The notes: generated by a model not told the origin, from the letters alone. Shown: positions 1-5,038, counted from the first letter of the stretch. The stretch: 5,138 nucleotides of DNA from Erginobacter sp964465735 (GCA_964465735.1 CAYXKT010000166.1:1-5138), one strand, 5' to 3'. Translations and numbers: made by a program.

Positions 1-491
1 TTTTTCAGTCGGGCGGTTACGTGGGCGGTTCTTTTTTCCTCACGGCCGGCGGCTTGGTAGGCTTGCTCGGCGGCGGGGGCGAGGGTTTCTTCCAGGTAAT
101 AGCGCCGGAAGGGAAACCGCAGGAAGAGCTTATTGTCCGTGGCATTGAGATAGCGCACGGTGACCTTGAGGTAGTTTCCTTCCTCGGGGCGTTCCTTTTC
201 CAGCCGGTCGATCCGGGCAAAACCGTCTTCGTCTTTCCGGAAGACGGCGTAGACCTCGTCTCCCCATTCGAGAGCCGGTCCCAGTTCCAGCGGGACGGTT
301 TCCTCTTCGAAATCGAGGGCTATATAGCGGCCGCGGAAGGCGTCGTAGGGGTCAACCGGGGTGGTGCGGAGGCGGATTTTCGTTCCGGTGCGGCGGATAT
401 CCTCCCATTTCACGATCCGGGCGGCGCAGACCCCGATCTGGAGGATTGCCAGGGCGACGAACGCGATAAATATCCAGGTCTTCTTCTTCAT
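1..491 (-). CDS. GDYXXLXY-family membrane-anchored protein, partial at the window edge
   Basis: This is the 5' part (163 codons) of a gene whose 3' end lies beyond the left edge. The frame is open throughout. The protein starts MKKKTWIFIAFVALAILQIG, a lysine-rich N-terminus followed by one hydrophobic segment (about residues 5-22) that looks like a membrane anchor, so most of the protein is probably outside the cytoplasm. The family signature is visible as DPYDAFRGRYIALDF (residues 48-62, the stretch behind the GDYXXLXY name) and FPFRRYYLEE (about 127-136). The biochemical function of this family is not known. It is commonly encoded next to DUF2157 membrane proteins, as here. Its ATG overlaps the stop of the upstream DUF2157 gene in an ATGA, and there is no strong Shine-Dalgarno sequence of its own, so it is probably translated by coupling. 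Family assignment is confident; function is unknown. Confidence 0.88.
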   Translation of the reverse strand, partial: MKKKTWIFIAFVALAILQIGVCAARIVKWEDIRRTGTKIRLRTTPVDPYDAFRGRYIALDFEEETVPLELGPALEWGDEVYAVFRKDEDGFARIDRLEKERPEEGNYLKVTVRYLNATDNKLFLRFPFRRYYLEETLAPAAEQAYQAAGREEKRTAHVTARLK

Positions 492-1792
492 TTCCGTCGA
501 TCGGTTGCTTTTTTCCGGAGAAGGATGAAATTGGCCAGGAGGAAGCCGATCCCGGTGACGATGAAGGCCACTCCCCGGACGGTGAAGCCGAGGTCGCTGT
601 CGAAAAACCGGACCACGATCAGCAGGCAGAGAATCACCAGGCCGAGGTTGATCAGTCCGATGTTCCGCTCCTTGATCCCGTGGAGAAGGTTGGCCAGGCC
701 CAGGATAAAGATGTAGGCGGTAAACAGGACGATGTTGATCGGGATCATCCATCCGGTGGTCCGGGCCAGGATCGTAGCCGCCAGGGCCAGCAGCGGCATC
801 ACGCCCAGCAGGCTGCCGGAACCCCGGGACCGGGCCCGGCAGAGCAAGAACAGGGCGACGACTCCGGCCGGGAGGATCAGGGCCGGGATTATTTCCGGCT
901 GGAGCAGCGGCCGGTTATGTCGGATGATTTCTTTCCAGGGGCCCCGGAAGGAGGCGGAAAAGGCCAGGAACAGTATCCCGGTGCTCCCGATCGCGCGGAG
1001 AGGCTGGAGGAAGACACGGGGGGGAGCGTCAGCGAACCAGATCCTTCCTATCAGGTAGGTGAGGGCGAAGAGCGAGCTGAAGATCACTATCCAGTAGTCC
1101 GCCAGCGATTTATTCAGGATGATCCCGGTGCCGATAATCAGGCAGATGGTGAAGACGGCCCGGAGCAATGCCGGCTCCGTCCGGTAGGGATCGGGCCGGC
1201 CGATATTCCGGATCCGGGGAAGCGGGAGGGCGATCAGGAGCCAGAAGAAGGCCGGGTGGCCGCCGGCGGAGCGGGCCATCCCGGCCCAGACGGTGATGCC
1301 GATCAGGTAGAGGAAGATGATCGATCCGCTGCCGAGGAGATAGACGATGGGGATGGAGAGGAGCATCCAGGTGAGGGTGAAGGTCTCGGGGTCGGAGGAG
1401 ATGTGGTAGGTCTGGGAGACCAGGGCCAGGGAAGAGCCGATCGCCAGCATCCAGAAGATCGAGACGCCTTCCTTCCAGCCCCGGGAATCCTTCCCCCGCC
1501 CAAGCCCCCAGCCGGCCAGGGCCTGGGCGGCCAGCAGGGGCAGGAACGAGATCACCGCGCGGGCCGGCCGGGAGAGTTCAGCCCAGTTATGGGCGAGCAG
1601 GAGGATGATCCCCGATCCGATCAGGAGGGCGGCGAGGATGGCGAAGGCGTTGGCGGCGAGATGCCGGCGGGCGTCCTGGTCGAAGCCGCCGTAATAGTCC
1701 CGGAGCCGGTCGGCGGCGTCCGGGGAGAGGATATTTCTCACCACCAGGTCCGGCAGTTCGGCCGCGAGCCATTTTACGTACTGCTTCCTCAA
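488..1792 (-). CDS. DUF2157 polytopic membrane protein
   Basis: This gene encodes a 434-residue integral membrane protein of unknown function. The N-terminal soluble segment (about residues 1-45) carries the helical motif ELPDLVVRNILSPDAADRL typical of DUF2157. It is followed by LLLAHNWAELSRPARAVISF (about 64-83), the most characteristic stretch of the domain, and then by roughly 12-14 hydrophobic segments running to the C-terminus. The frame stays open upstream to an ATG at 1954, but those 54 codons cross a repeat and give an implausible sequence. I place the start at the TTG at 1792, where the protein begins MRKQYVKWLAAELPDL, because GGAG lies 9 nt upstream. A weak promoter-like pair (TTGGTC at 1872-1867, TAGACT at 1848-1843, 18-nt spacer) precedes it. 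The stop overlaps the next gene in an ATGA, so the two form an operon. The family is sure; the start is inferred. Confidence 0.87.
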   Translation of the reverse strand: MRKQYVKWLAAELPDLVVRNILSPDAADRLRDYYGGFDQDARRHLAANAFAILAALLIGSGIILLLAHNWAELSRPARAVISFLPLLAAQALAGWGLGRGKDSRGWKEGVSIFWMLAIGSSLALVSQTYHISSDPETFTLTWMLLSIPIVYLLGSGSIIFLYLIGITVWAGMARSAGGHPAFFWLLIALPLPRIRNIGRPDPYRTEPALLRAVFTICLIIGTGIILNKSLADYWIVIFSSLFALTYLIGRIWFADAPPRVFLQPLRAIGSTGILFLAFSASFRGPWKEIIRHNRPLLQPEIIPALILPAGVVALFLLCRARSRGSGSLLGVMPLLALAATILARTTGWMIPINIVLFTAYIFILGLANLLHGIKERNIGLINLGLVILCLLIVVRFFDSDLGFTVRGVAFIVTGIGFLLANFILLRKKATDRRK

Positions 1793-1801
1793 GGGCCTCT
1801 T

Positions 1802-1805
1802 CTCC
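1802..1805 (-). promoter_or_regulatory. Ribosome-binding site that decides the TTG start of the DUF2157 gene
   Basis: GGAG lies 9 nt upstream of the TTG at 1792-1790. No ATG or GTG in this frame falls near the expected domain start. The only in-frame ATG, at 1954, has the REP-like repeat inside its first codons. This supports a non-canonical TTG start. Confidence 0.55.
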
Positions 1806-1895
1806 GTCCAGGTTTGGCGAGATAGGCAACGGCGGGGAAAATAGTCTACAGTTTTAACCCCGGGCAGACCAATAAATTTGTCGGTGGTATTTGAA

Positions 1896-1954
1896 TTGTC
1901 CGGTGATTTTAATCGGCGACTTGTCCCTCGCAACGGGAACCTGATTCCGGACAA
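1896..1954. repeat. REP-like repeat, copy 1
   Basis: The outer arms TTGTCCGG (1896-1903) and CCGGACAA (1947-1954) are perfect 8-bp inverted repeats. Inside lie a small inverted repeat TCCC/GGGA (1924-1927 and 1934-1937) and the core AACGGGAACCTGATTCCGGA (1932-1951). The core recurs at 4441-4460 with one mismatch in 20, and the similarity extends to 26 of 30 positions (1922-1951 against 4431-4460). A conserved core inside a hairpin at dispersed intergenic sites is what REP elements mobilised by Y1/RAYT transposases look like, but no such transposase is in this window, so that link is inference. Confidence 0.6.
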
Positions 1955-1988
1955 ATACGCAGGAACCCAGCCTCAATGTCTATTCAAG

Positions 1989-2011
1989 AAGTGGTGCGTT
2001 ACGCACCACTT
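1989..2011. repeat. Near-perfect inverted repeat with 11-bp arms
   Basis: The arms AAGTGGTGCGT (1989-1999) and ACGCACCACTT (2001-2011) are exact reverse complements around one central base. As RNA it would fold into a 9-bp GC-rich stem with a 5-nt loop. It lies after the hip operon and before the DUF2157 operon, where a terminator would be useful. However, the minus-strand transcript continues CTTGAATAG rather than into a run of T, and the plus strand has only TTTATC. It could be a terminator-like hairpin, a processing stem or a member of a dispersed GGTGCGT-type palindromic repeat. Confidence 0.7.
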
Positions 2012-2023
2012 TATCGGAATGGC

Positions 2024-2287
2024 CTATCCGGCAACAACTTGCAACCACCCCGCGCCCAAAATCGGCGGCATCACGTTGACAGAAGGTGTGAATTGCCGGG
2101 TTGCCAGAGTGAAGCCAAGGAGATCGGCCGCTGTGGGGATCTCGGCAATCTTTCGGACACCGCCGACCTGGGAGACGGGAGGGAAACTGGGAGGGGTCGG
2201 TGCGGGGGAGGAAGAACTCAACCGGATCCTCGGCTGAACCGAGACCACCCTTCCCTCCCAGGGTACCTTGGCAGCCTTGAAATTCAT
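2024..2287 (-). pseudogene. Possible gene start coupled to the winged-helix gene, probably decayed
   Basis: This 87-codon frame starts at an ATG overlapping the stop of the winged-helix gene as ATGA, a typical coupled junction. The first residues, MNFKAAKVPWEGRVVSVQPR, look like a genuine protein start. From about residue 23 the sequence turns into a Ser/Pro-rich run (SSSSPAPTPPSFPP) more typical of non-coding GC-rich DNA. A later part (GVRKIAEIPTAADLLGFTLA, about residues 44-63) again looks somewhat protein-like. I do not recognise a family with confidence. It may be a fourth operon gene broken by indels, or a chance frame. The ATGA junction and the plausible first 20 residues are visible in the sequence; the decay is inference. 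Confidence 0.35.
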
Positions 2288-2478
2288 TTTCCCGACGCGC
2301 TCCTGCCTCTCTCGGTCAACTGAAAATATGCCCGACCTCCGGGATCGTTAATGGTCTTGATCAAATCGTGCGACTTCAAGAGAATGGTTGATTCATACAT
2401 AATATTTTCGGGGAGCTGACTATATTTTACCAATTGTCCCAATGTCATAGGGTACGCCAGTTCTCGCATCACGGACAA
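2284..2478 (-). CDS. Small winged-helix DNA-binding protein in the hip operon
   Basis: This encodes a protein of about 64 residues with the layout of a winged-helix domain. A short first helix (SVMRELA) is followed by TLGQLVKYSQLPENIMYEST as the second and recognition helices, then LLKSHDLIKTINDPGGRAYF as the wing, ending in LTERGRS, the usual close of such domains. The start is uncertain. I chose the TTG at 2478, which has GGAG 6 nt upstream; GTG 2472 and ATG 2469 are alternatives 6 and 9 nt downstream. The frame is open upstream to 2595, but that part lies inside hipA and is probably a shadow. The gene begins 19 bases after the hipA stop, so it is likely co-transcribed. It is probably a DNA-binding regulator, perhaps an accessory regulator of the toxin operon. 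That role comes from context alone. Confidence 0.65.
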   Translation of the reverse strand: MSVMRELAYPMTLGQLVKYSQLPENIMYESTILLKSHDLIKTINDPGGRAYFQLTERGRSASGK

Positions 2479-2497
2479 TAACTTCTCCGCGTTTTCA

Positions 2498-3799
2498 TCA
2501 CAGCTCGGTAAGCTGGTGGCGTTGGATTTCGTCGACACGTTTCTCGGGAACTCCCGCGGCTTCGGCGAAGCGGGGCCAGCGATGGACGGCGTCAATCACC
2601 CGATCCAGTATCTCGCTCCCCCGGGGTTTCTTGATTCCCGCCGCGGTCGCCAGCGCCAGAAGGTCTTCTCTTTCCACCCCCTCTCTCTTCCCGTTGATGC
2701 TCATCTGGTGCCGGCTCGTCCATTCACCGGTGGGGTTCCAGGCGTAAGAGATGTCAAAGGCGGGAGACAGGCGCCACTCGCCACGACGGTCCATAAGAAA
2801 AGCGATGTTCTTGACGTGGTCATCGCGGTTGCGTCCGACCACGTTGAAGAAAACGCGCAGTACCTGCTGTTCAACGTCTTTTTGAGGAAGTTGCATCCGC
2901 CTGATGACTTCAATGGCCTGCTCGTAAGAATAACTTGCGGGCTGTTGGTAGTCGTAGTGCGCGAGAGCGCCGAGGGACTGCATATGCAGCTTGCCTCCCT
3001 GGGCTGTCCGGTCAAACCGTCTCGTCATAAAGTGGCTCCTCCCGCCTTCGTGATAAAGCCGGCAGGCAGTCATCTCTATTCCGGCGTCAAGGGCCATCAG
3101 ATGGTAGGCGTATTCAATCCTGCCGTATCCCCGGGGCGTGGAAACCTGCGCGTCCCGCGTACTGGTTATTCCGTCGAACTTCATCAGCCAGTGCTCGAAG
3201 CCGGTCCCGGGATGGAATTGGCCGGACCGGATCTCATTGGTCGTCGGGTTCCAGGCGAGAATTGCCTTGGCCCAGGCTCCGCCGGCGGATGTCCCGACTC
3301 GGAGGATATCAGTGATGGTTTCGCTATCATCCTGGCCGGAGAACACGCCGCCCAGACTGGTCCTTTCGTCAAGGATCCTGTTGGCAAGGCTGACGAGACC
3401 TGCTACCTGGATGGCGTGCGTGCTTTCCGGGGGGGCAAGTGTAGCGGGTTCGAACTCGAGTGCCCCCATACCACGGACCCCGATATAGCAGAGGCGCTCA
3501 ACCGGATGGAAGCTGGCGGCAGTACGTCCCTGGGAGGCCAGCCAGGCATCAATGACGGCGTTACCGTACCTGTCAGGCAATGAATCCGCCAGCAGTCCCG
3601 GCAATCCCCTGAAGGTGTTCCGGGCGAGGGAGGGGAATTCATAAGGGAACTCGGCCAGGGGCATCACGAGCGGGGACGGTTGGATGCCGCTTTCGAGGAA
3701 GTCGGGCGAGTACTGAAATACACCGATCTCCCTGTCTTCGAGCCAGGTGACGGCACCGATCATACTGCCCCAGAGGACCACACGCGCGTCATTATTCAT
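2498..3799 (-). CDS. hipA: HipA-family serine/threonine kinase toxin
   Basis: This is a 433-residue protein, close to the 440 of E. coli HipA. HipA kinases are toxins; the E. coli protein phosphorylates glutamyl-tRNA synthetase and causes growth arrest, but the target here is unknown. The N-terminal subdomain spans about residues 1-115 and includes SLPDRYGN (73-80). The glycine-rich loop VGTSAGGAWAKA (168-179) contains Ser171 and Lys178, which align by spacing with the autophosphorylated Ser150 and with Lys157 of E. coli. RFDR lies at 261-264. The catalytic loop NRDDHVKN (324-331) supplies Asp326 and Asn331, and SPAFDISY supplies Asp349, the metal-binding aspartate. All are intact, so the kinase should be active. 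I start at the ATG at 3799, which has AAGGGG 5 nt upstream. GTG 3817 and ATG 3814 lie at the edge of a hairpin without good spacing. The gene overlaps hipB by 8 nt, so translation is probably coupled to the antitoxin. Confidence 0.93.
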   Translation of the reverse strand: MNNDARVVLWGSMIGAVTWLEDREIGVFQYSPDFLESGIQPSPLVMPLAEFPYEFPSLARNTFRGLPGLLADSLPDRYGNAVIDAWLASQGRTAASFHPVERLCYIGVRGMGALEFEPATLAPPESTHAIQVAGLVSLANRILDERTSLGGVFSGQDDSETITDILRVGTSAGGAWAKAILAWNPTTNEIRSGQFHPGTGFEHWLMKFDGITSTRDAQVSTPRGYGRIEYAYHLMALDAGIEMTACRLYHEGGRSHFMTRRFDRTAQGGKLHMQSLGALAHYDYQQPASYSYEQAIEVIRRMQLPQKDVEQQVLRVFFNVVGRNRDDHVKNIAFLMDRRGEWRLSPAFDISYAWNPTGEWTSRHQMSINGKREGVEREDLLALATAAGIKKPRGSEILDRVIDAVHRWPRFAEAAGVPEKRVDEIQRHQLTEL

Positions 3800-4160
3800 T
3801 GCCGCCCCTTTCATCACCCCACGACCATATCGGTCGTGGGGGGCTCGTCTTCACGGGGCGGGCGCGCCGGCGTTGCTCTCTACCAGCTCCGACTCTTTCA
3901 ACCGGCCTCACGCTGGGGTCGGGCAACAGGGCTTCCAGGCTATGCTGAATCTTGAGCGCGATCATAACCCGAATGAAAGTATCCAGTGAGACTCCTTGCC
4001 CTTTCTCGAGTCTGCCAATGGTTCTCAGCGACAGACCGGCCGCCGCGGCGAGTTGCTCCTGGGTCATATTGCGGGAGAGTCGAATGCTTTCCAAGCGTCG
4101 GCACAGGGCAGCTTCAATTTGAGTGCTTGTTGCTATGCTGAAATCTGTTTTATACGCCAT
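3792..4160 (-). CDS. hipB: HipB-like helix-turn-helix antitoxin and operon repressor
   Basis: This 122-residue protein has a Cro/C1-type helix-turn-helix domain at about residues 18-72. NMTQEQLAAAAGLSLRTIGR (31-50) followed by LEKG and SLDTFIRVMIAL is textbook for this fold. The C-terminal tail is basic and Arg-rich (about 88-105) and ends IWSWGDERGGNE; a Trp-rich WGDE ending is familiar from HipB proteins paired with HipA. By analogy with E. coli HipB it should neutralise the kinase and, with it, repress its own promoter. The ATG at 4160 has AAGGAG 6 nt upstream. The stop overlaps hipA by 8 nt, giving antitoxin-first order. The last codons also form the hairpin at 3817-3841. The pairing and the fold are clear; the repressor role is by analogy, supported by the palindrome over the promoter. 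Confidence 0.9.
   Translation of the reverse strand: MAYKTDFSIATSTQIEAALCRRLESIRLSRNMTQEQLAAAAGLSLRTIGRLEKGQGVSLDTFIRVMIALKIQHSLEALLPDPSVRPVERVGAGREQRRRARPVKTSPPRPIWSWGDERGGNE
3817..3841 (-). promoter_or_regulatory. Hairpin in hipB just upstream of the hipA ribosome-binding site
   Basis: The arms CCCCACGACC and GGTCGTGGGG are perfect 10-bp complements around a 5-nt loop. On the mRNA the stem ends 6 nt before the AAGGGG of hipA and 17 nt before its ATG. It lies within the hipB codons for PRPIWSW, so ribosomes finishing hipB would melt it. It could couple hipA translation to hipB or slow ribosomes and polymerase between antitoxin and toxin. The structure is seen; the role is inferred. Confidence 0.6.
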
Positions 4161-4166
4161 ATATTG

Positions 4167-4172
4167 CTCCTT
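4167..4172 (-). promoter_or_regulatory. Ribosome-binding site of hipB
   Basis: AAGGAG lies 6 nt upstream of the ATG at 4160. This is a strong site compared with the weaker AAGGGG before hipA, which fits higher production of antitoxin than toxin. Confidence 0.75.
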
Positions 4173-4195
4173 ATCGCTATTATTCTGCTTTAATG

Positions 4196-4209
4196 AGCAA
4201 CTTATTGCT
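4196..4209. promoter_or_regulatory. Candidate HipB operator palindrome over the -10 region
   Basis: AGCAA (4196-4200), a 4-base spacer and TTGCT (4205-4209) form a perfect inverted repeat that covers the proposed -10 box of the hipB promoter. A second TTGCTC/GAGCAA pair lies between this site and the ribosome-binding site (4195-4200 with 4165-4170). Small palindromes over the promoter are usual targets of HipB-type repressors. The repeat is short, so chance is possible. Confidence 0.42.
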
Positions 4210-4227
4210 TTTGCCTGGAGGTGTCAA
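4199..4227 (-). promoter_or_regulatory. Candidate sigma70-type promoter of the hip operon
   Basis: A consensus -35 box TTGACA (4227-4222) is followed by a 17-nt spacer and a weak -10 TAAGTT (4204-4199, three matches to consensus). Transcription would start near 4192, giving a leader of about 30 nt that contains the AAGGAG site of hipB. The perfect -35 and exact spacing are in favour; the poor -10 is against. Confidence 0.45.
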
Positions 4228-4350
4228 GGGAGAATTCGCCAACAGCGATATTTTGCCTCTCAGGGTCATTATCGTCGCTTTATCGGAAAGATAATGCCTG
4301 TTGGGAAGCGCCGCACATATTCCGGAATCAACTAATCTTAAATTACGATT

Positions 4351-4365
4351 CTCCCGTGCCGGGAG
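4351..4365. repeat. Short GC-rich hairpin
   Basis: CTCCCG and CGGGAG are perfect 6-bp arms around a TGC loop, followed on the plus strand by GATTTTG. It resembles a weak terminator for plus-strand transcription, but no plus-strand gene ends here. It may be another part of the REP-like cluster; TCCGGAATCA at 4321-4330 nearby is an inverted copy of part of the core. Confidence 0.4.
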
Positions 4366-4428
4366 GATTTTGCCGATTTTCCCTTGCTGACACCGGAGGG
4401 AATACTGAGATCGGGACGCCATCCATAA

Positions 4429-4476
4429 ATTTTCCCTTCCAACGGGAACCTGACTCCGGAACCGCTGGGGGAAAAT
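4429..4476. repeat. REP-like repeat, copy 2
   Basis: Perfect 8-bp outer arms ATTTTCCC (4429-4436) and GGGAAAAT (4469-4476) enclose the core AACGGGAACCTGACTCCGGA (4441-4460), which matches copy 1 at 19 of 20 positions and lies in the same orientation. The outer arms differ in sequence from those of copy 1, but both copies are able to form hairpins. The pairing may therefore be conserved while the arm sequence changes, as in repetitive palindromic elements. Confidence 0.6.
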
Positions 4477-4507
4477 CTTGCCGTCCGGCCTATCAATTGA
4501 GCAACCC

Positions 4508-4542
4508 CAACGGACAAGGGCTGATTCCGACTGTTCGGTCAG
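4508..4542. repeat. Degenerate REP-like copy with bulged hairpin
   Basis: CAACGG at 4508-4513 and CTGATTCCG at 4521-4529 repeat the two halves of the core with altered spacing. From 4521 to 4542, CTGA, a TT bulge and CCGA pair with TCGG and TCAG across a 4-nt loop. It is plausibly a third, diverged copy of the element. The match is short, so confidence is low. Confidence 0.35.
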
Positions 4543-4560
4543 ATGTGCCACGTGGCACAT
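4543..4560. repeat. 18-bp perfect palindrome
   Basis: ATGTGCCACGTGGCACAT is exactly self-complementary, with no spacer, and directly follows the bulged hairpin. A spacer-free palindrome of this length is a candidate site for a dimeric DNA-binding protein or a remnant of a mobile-element end. It lies about 45 bases from the end of the MscS relic and about 380 bases from hipB, so it is too far to be a promoter-proximal operator of hipB. Confidence 0.65.
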
Positions 4561-4606
4561 TCCGCCCAGCGATAGGTTTCGTGGACGATGGGGGATAATC
4601 GAAGGC

Positions 4607-5038
4607 TCAGTCTTCCTTCCGGTCGGTCGCTGCGGCGGCGGACGGGTTACGGGGAGTCGCTTCCTTCGTATCCGCCGAACCCGGACGAACGTCATCGCCG
4701 GGGTGAGCGGGGTCCGGGGCAATATGGAGAGTCTGGCGTGGGGAAGGCGAATTCAATCCCCGCCCGGTTGTAGCGGCGGATCAGTTCCCGGTTCACATAA
4801 GTGCAGTGGTCGAGTTAGTCCCAGTAGGCGGCTGACTTGTACCAGTAGATCACCAGGATATTGAGTGAGTCGGAGTTAAGTTCATTGAAAAAGATCCGGG
4901 GGGAAGGGCGGGGTCGCTGTTGACGGGACCGTTGATCTTTTGGCTTCCGGGATCGTCTTCTTTGACCGAGAGAATATCCCGGATGATCTCCATTGCTTCA
5001 TCAATCTTTTCCGGGCTGGTGTCGTAGGTAATTGTAAC
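4607..5038 (-). pseudogene. Truncated relic of an MscS-type mechanosensitive ion channel
   Basis: Reading three minus-strand segments in turn rebuilds the C-terminal cytoplasmic domain of an MscS-family channel. The first segment gives VTITYDTSPEKIDEAMEIIR and continues to about 4904. A lost base in the six-C run at 4898-4903 shifts the frame to IFFNELNSDSLNILVIYWYK, then YWD, a TAA stop (4817-4815), and LDHCTYVNRELIRRYNRAG with IEFAFPT. An extra base near 4735-4740 restores the first frame, giving QTLHIAPDPAHPGDD and a tail to a TGA at 4609-4607. The motifs YDTSPEK, FNELNSDSLNI, YWY and GIEFAFPTQTL are typical of the family. The pore helices and beta domain are missing: upstream of 5038 there is a TAG and no channel-like sequence. 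Intact relatives relieve osmotic downshock at the inner membrane. This copy cannot make a channel. The C-run indel could be a sequencing error, but the stop, the second indel and the truncation argue for real decay. Confidence 0.85.

Larger units (their letters stand above)
1793..2023. other. Intergenic region between the hip operon and the DUF2157 operon
   Basis: No convincing gene is present here. The region holds the REP-like copy 1, the near-perfect inverted repeat at 1989-2011 and the leader of the DUF2157 gene. Open frames on both strands cross these repeats and give unconvincing proteins. If the frame at 2024-2287 is not a gene, the non-coding stretch extends to 2283, about 490 bases. 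Confidence 0.6.
4161..4606. other. Structured intergenic region upstream of hipB
   Basis: These roughly 450 bases contain no gene I can support. They hold the hipB promoter and operator, a 6-bp-arm hairpin, a clear and a degenerate copy of the REP-like core, a bulged hairpin and an 18-bp palindrome. One minus-strand frame stays open across most of it (to 4180), but it runs through all these elements and its Arg/Pro-rich product has no recognisable domain, so I treat it as chance. Confidence 0.65.

Noticed and set aside
21..716. Plus-strand open frame of 231 codons
   Set aside because: It lies opposite the GDYXXLXY gene, whose family motifs are plain on the minus strand. The plus-strand product has no recognisable domain.
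680..1825. Long plus-strand open frame opposite the DUF2157 gene
   Set aside because: Its product is a low-complexity Gly/Glu/Asp/Gln-rich chain without domains. The minus strand encodes a clear polytopic membrane protein in the same DNA, so this is an antisense shadow.
1878..2237. Plus-strand open frame of 119 codons
   Set aside because: It runs through REP-like copy 1 and the inverted repeat at 1989-2011, has no convincing ribosome-binding site and shows no domain.
2516..3583. Plus-strand open frame of 355 codons
   Set aside because: It is the antisense of hipA, where all kinase motifs are read on the minus strand.
3800..3817. Upstream GTG and ATG starts for hipA (3817, 3814)
   Set aside because: They abut the hairpin and have no well-spaced Shine-Dalgarno sequence. 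The ATG at 3799 has AAGGGG 5 nt upstream and gives the usual HipA N-terminus.
4351..4380. Rho-independent terminator at the CTCCCG/CGGGAG hairpin
   Set aside because: The stem has only 6 bp, the T-run is interrupted, and no gene on the plus strand ends before it.
4180..4722. Minus-strand open frame of 180 codons upstream of hipB
   Set aside because: It covers the hip promoter, the palindromes, the REP-like copy and the tail of the MscS relic in another frame. The product is Arg/Pro-rich without a domain, so a real gene is unlikely.
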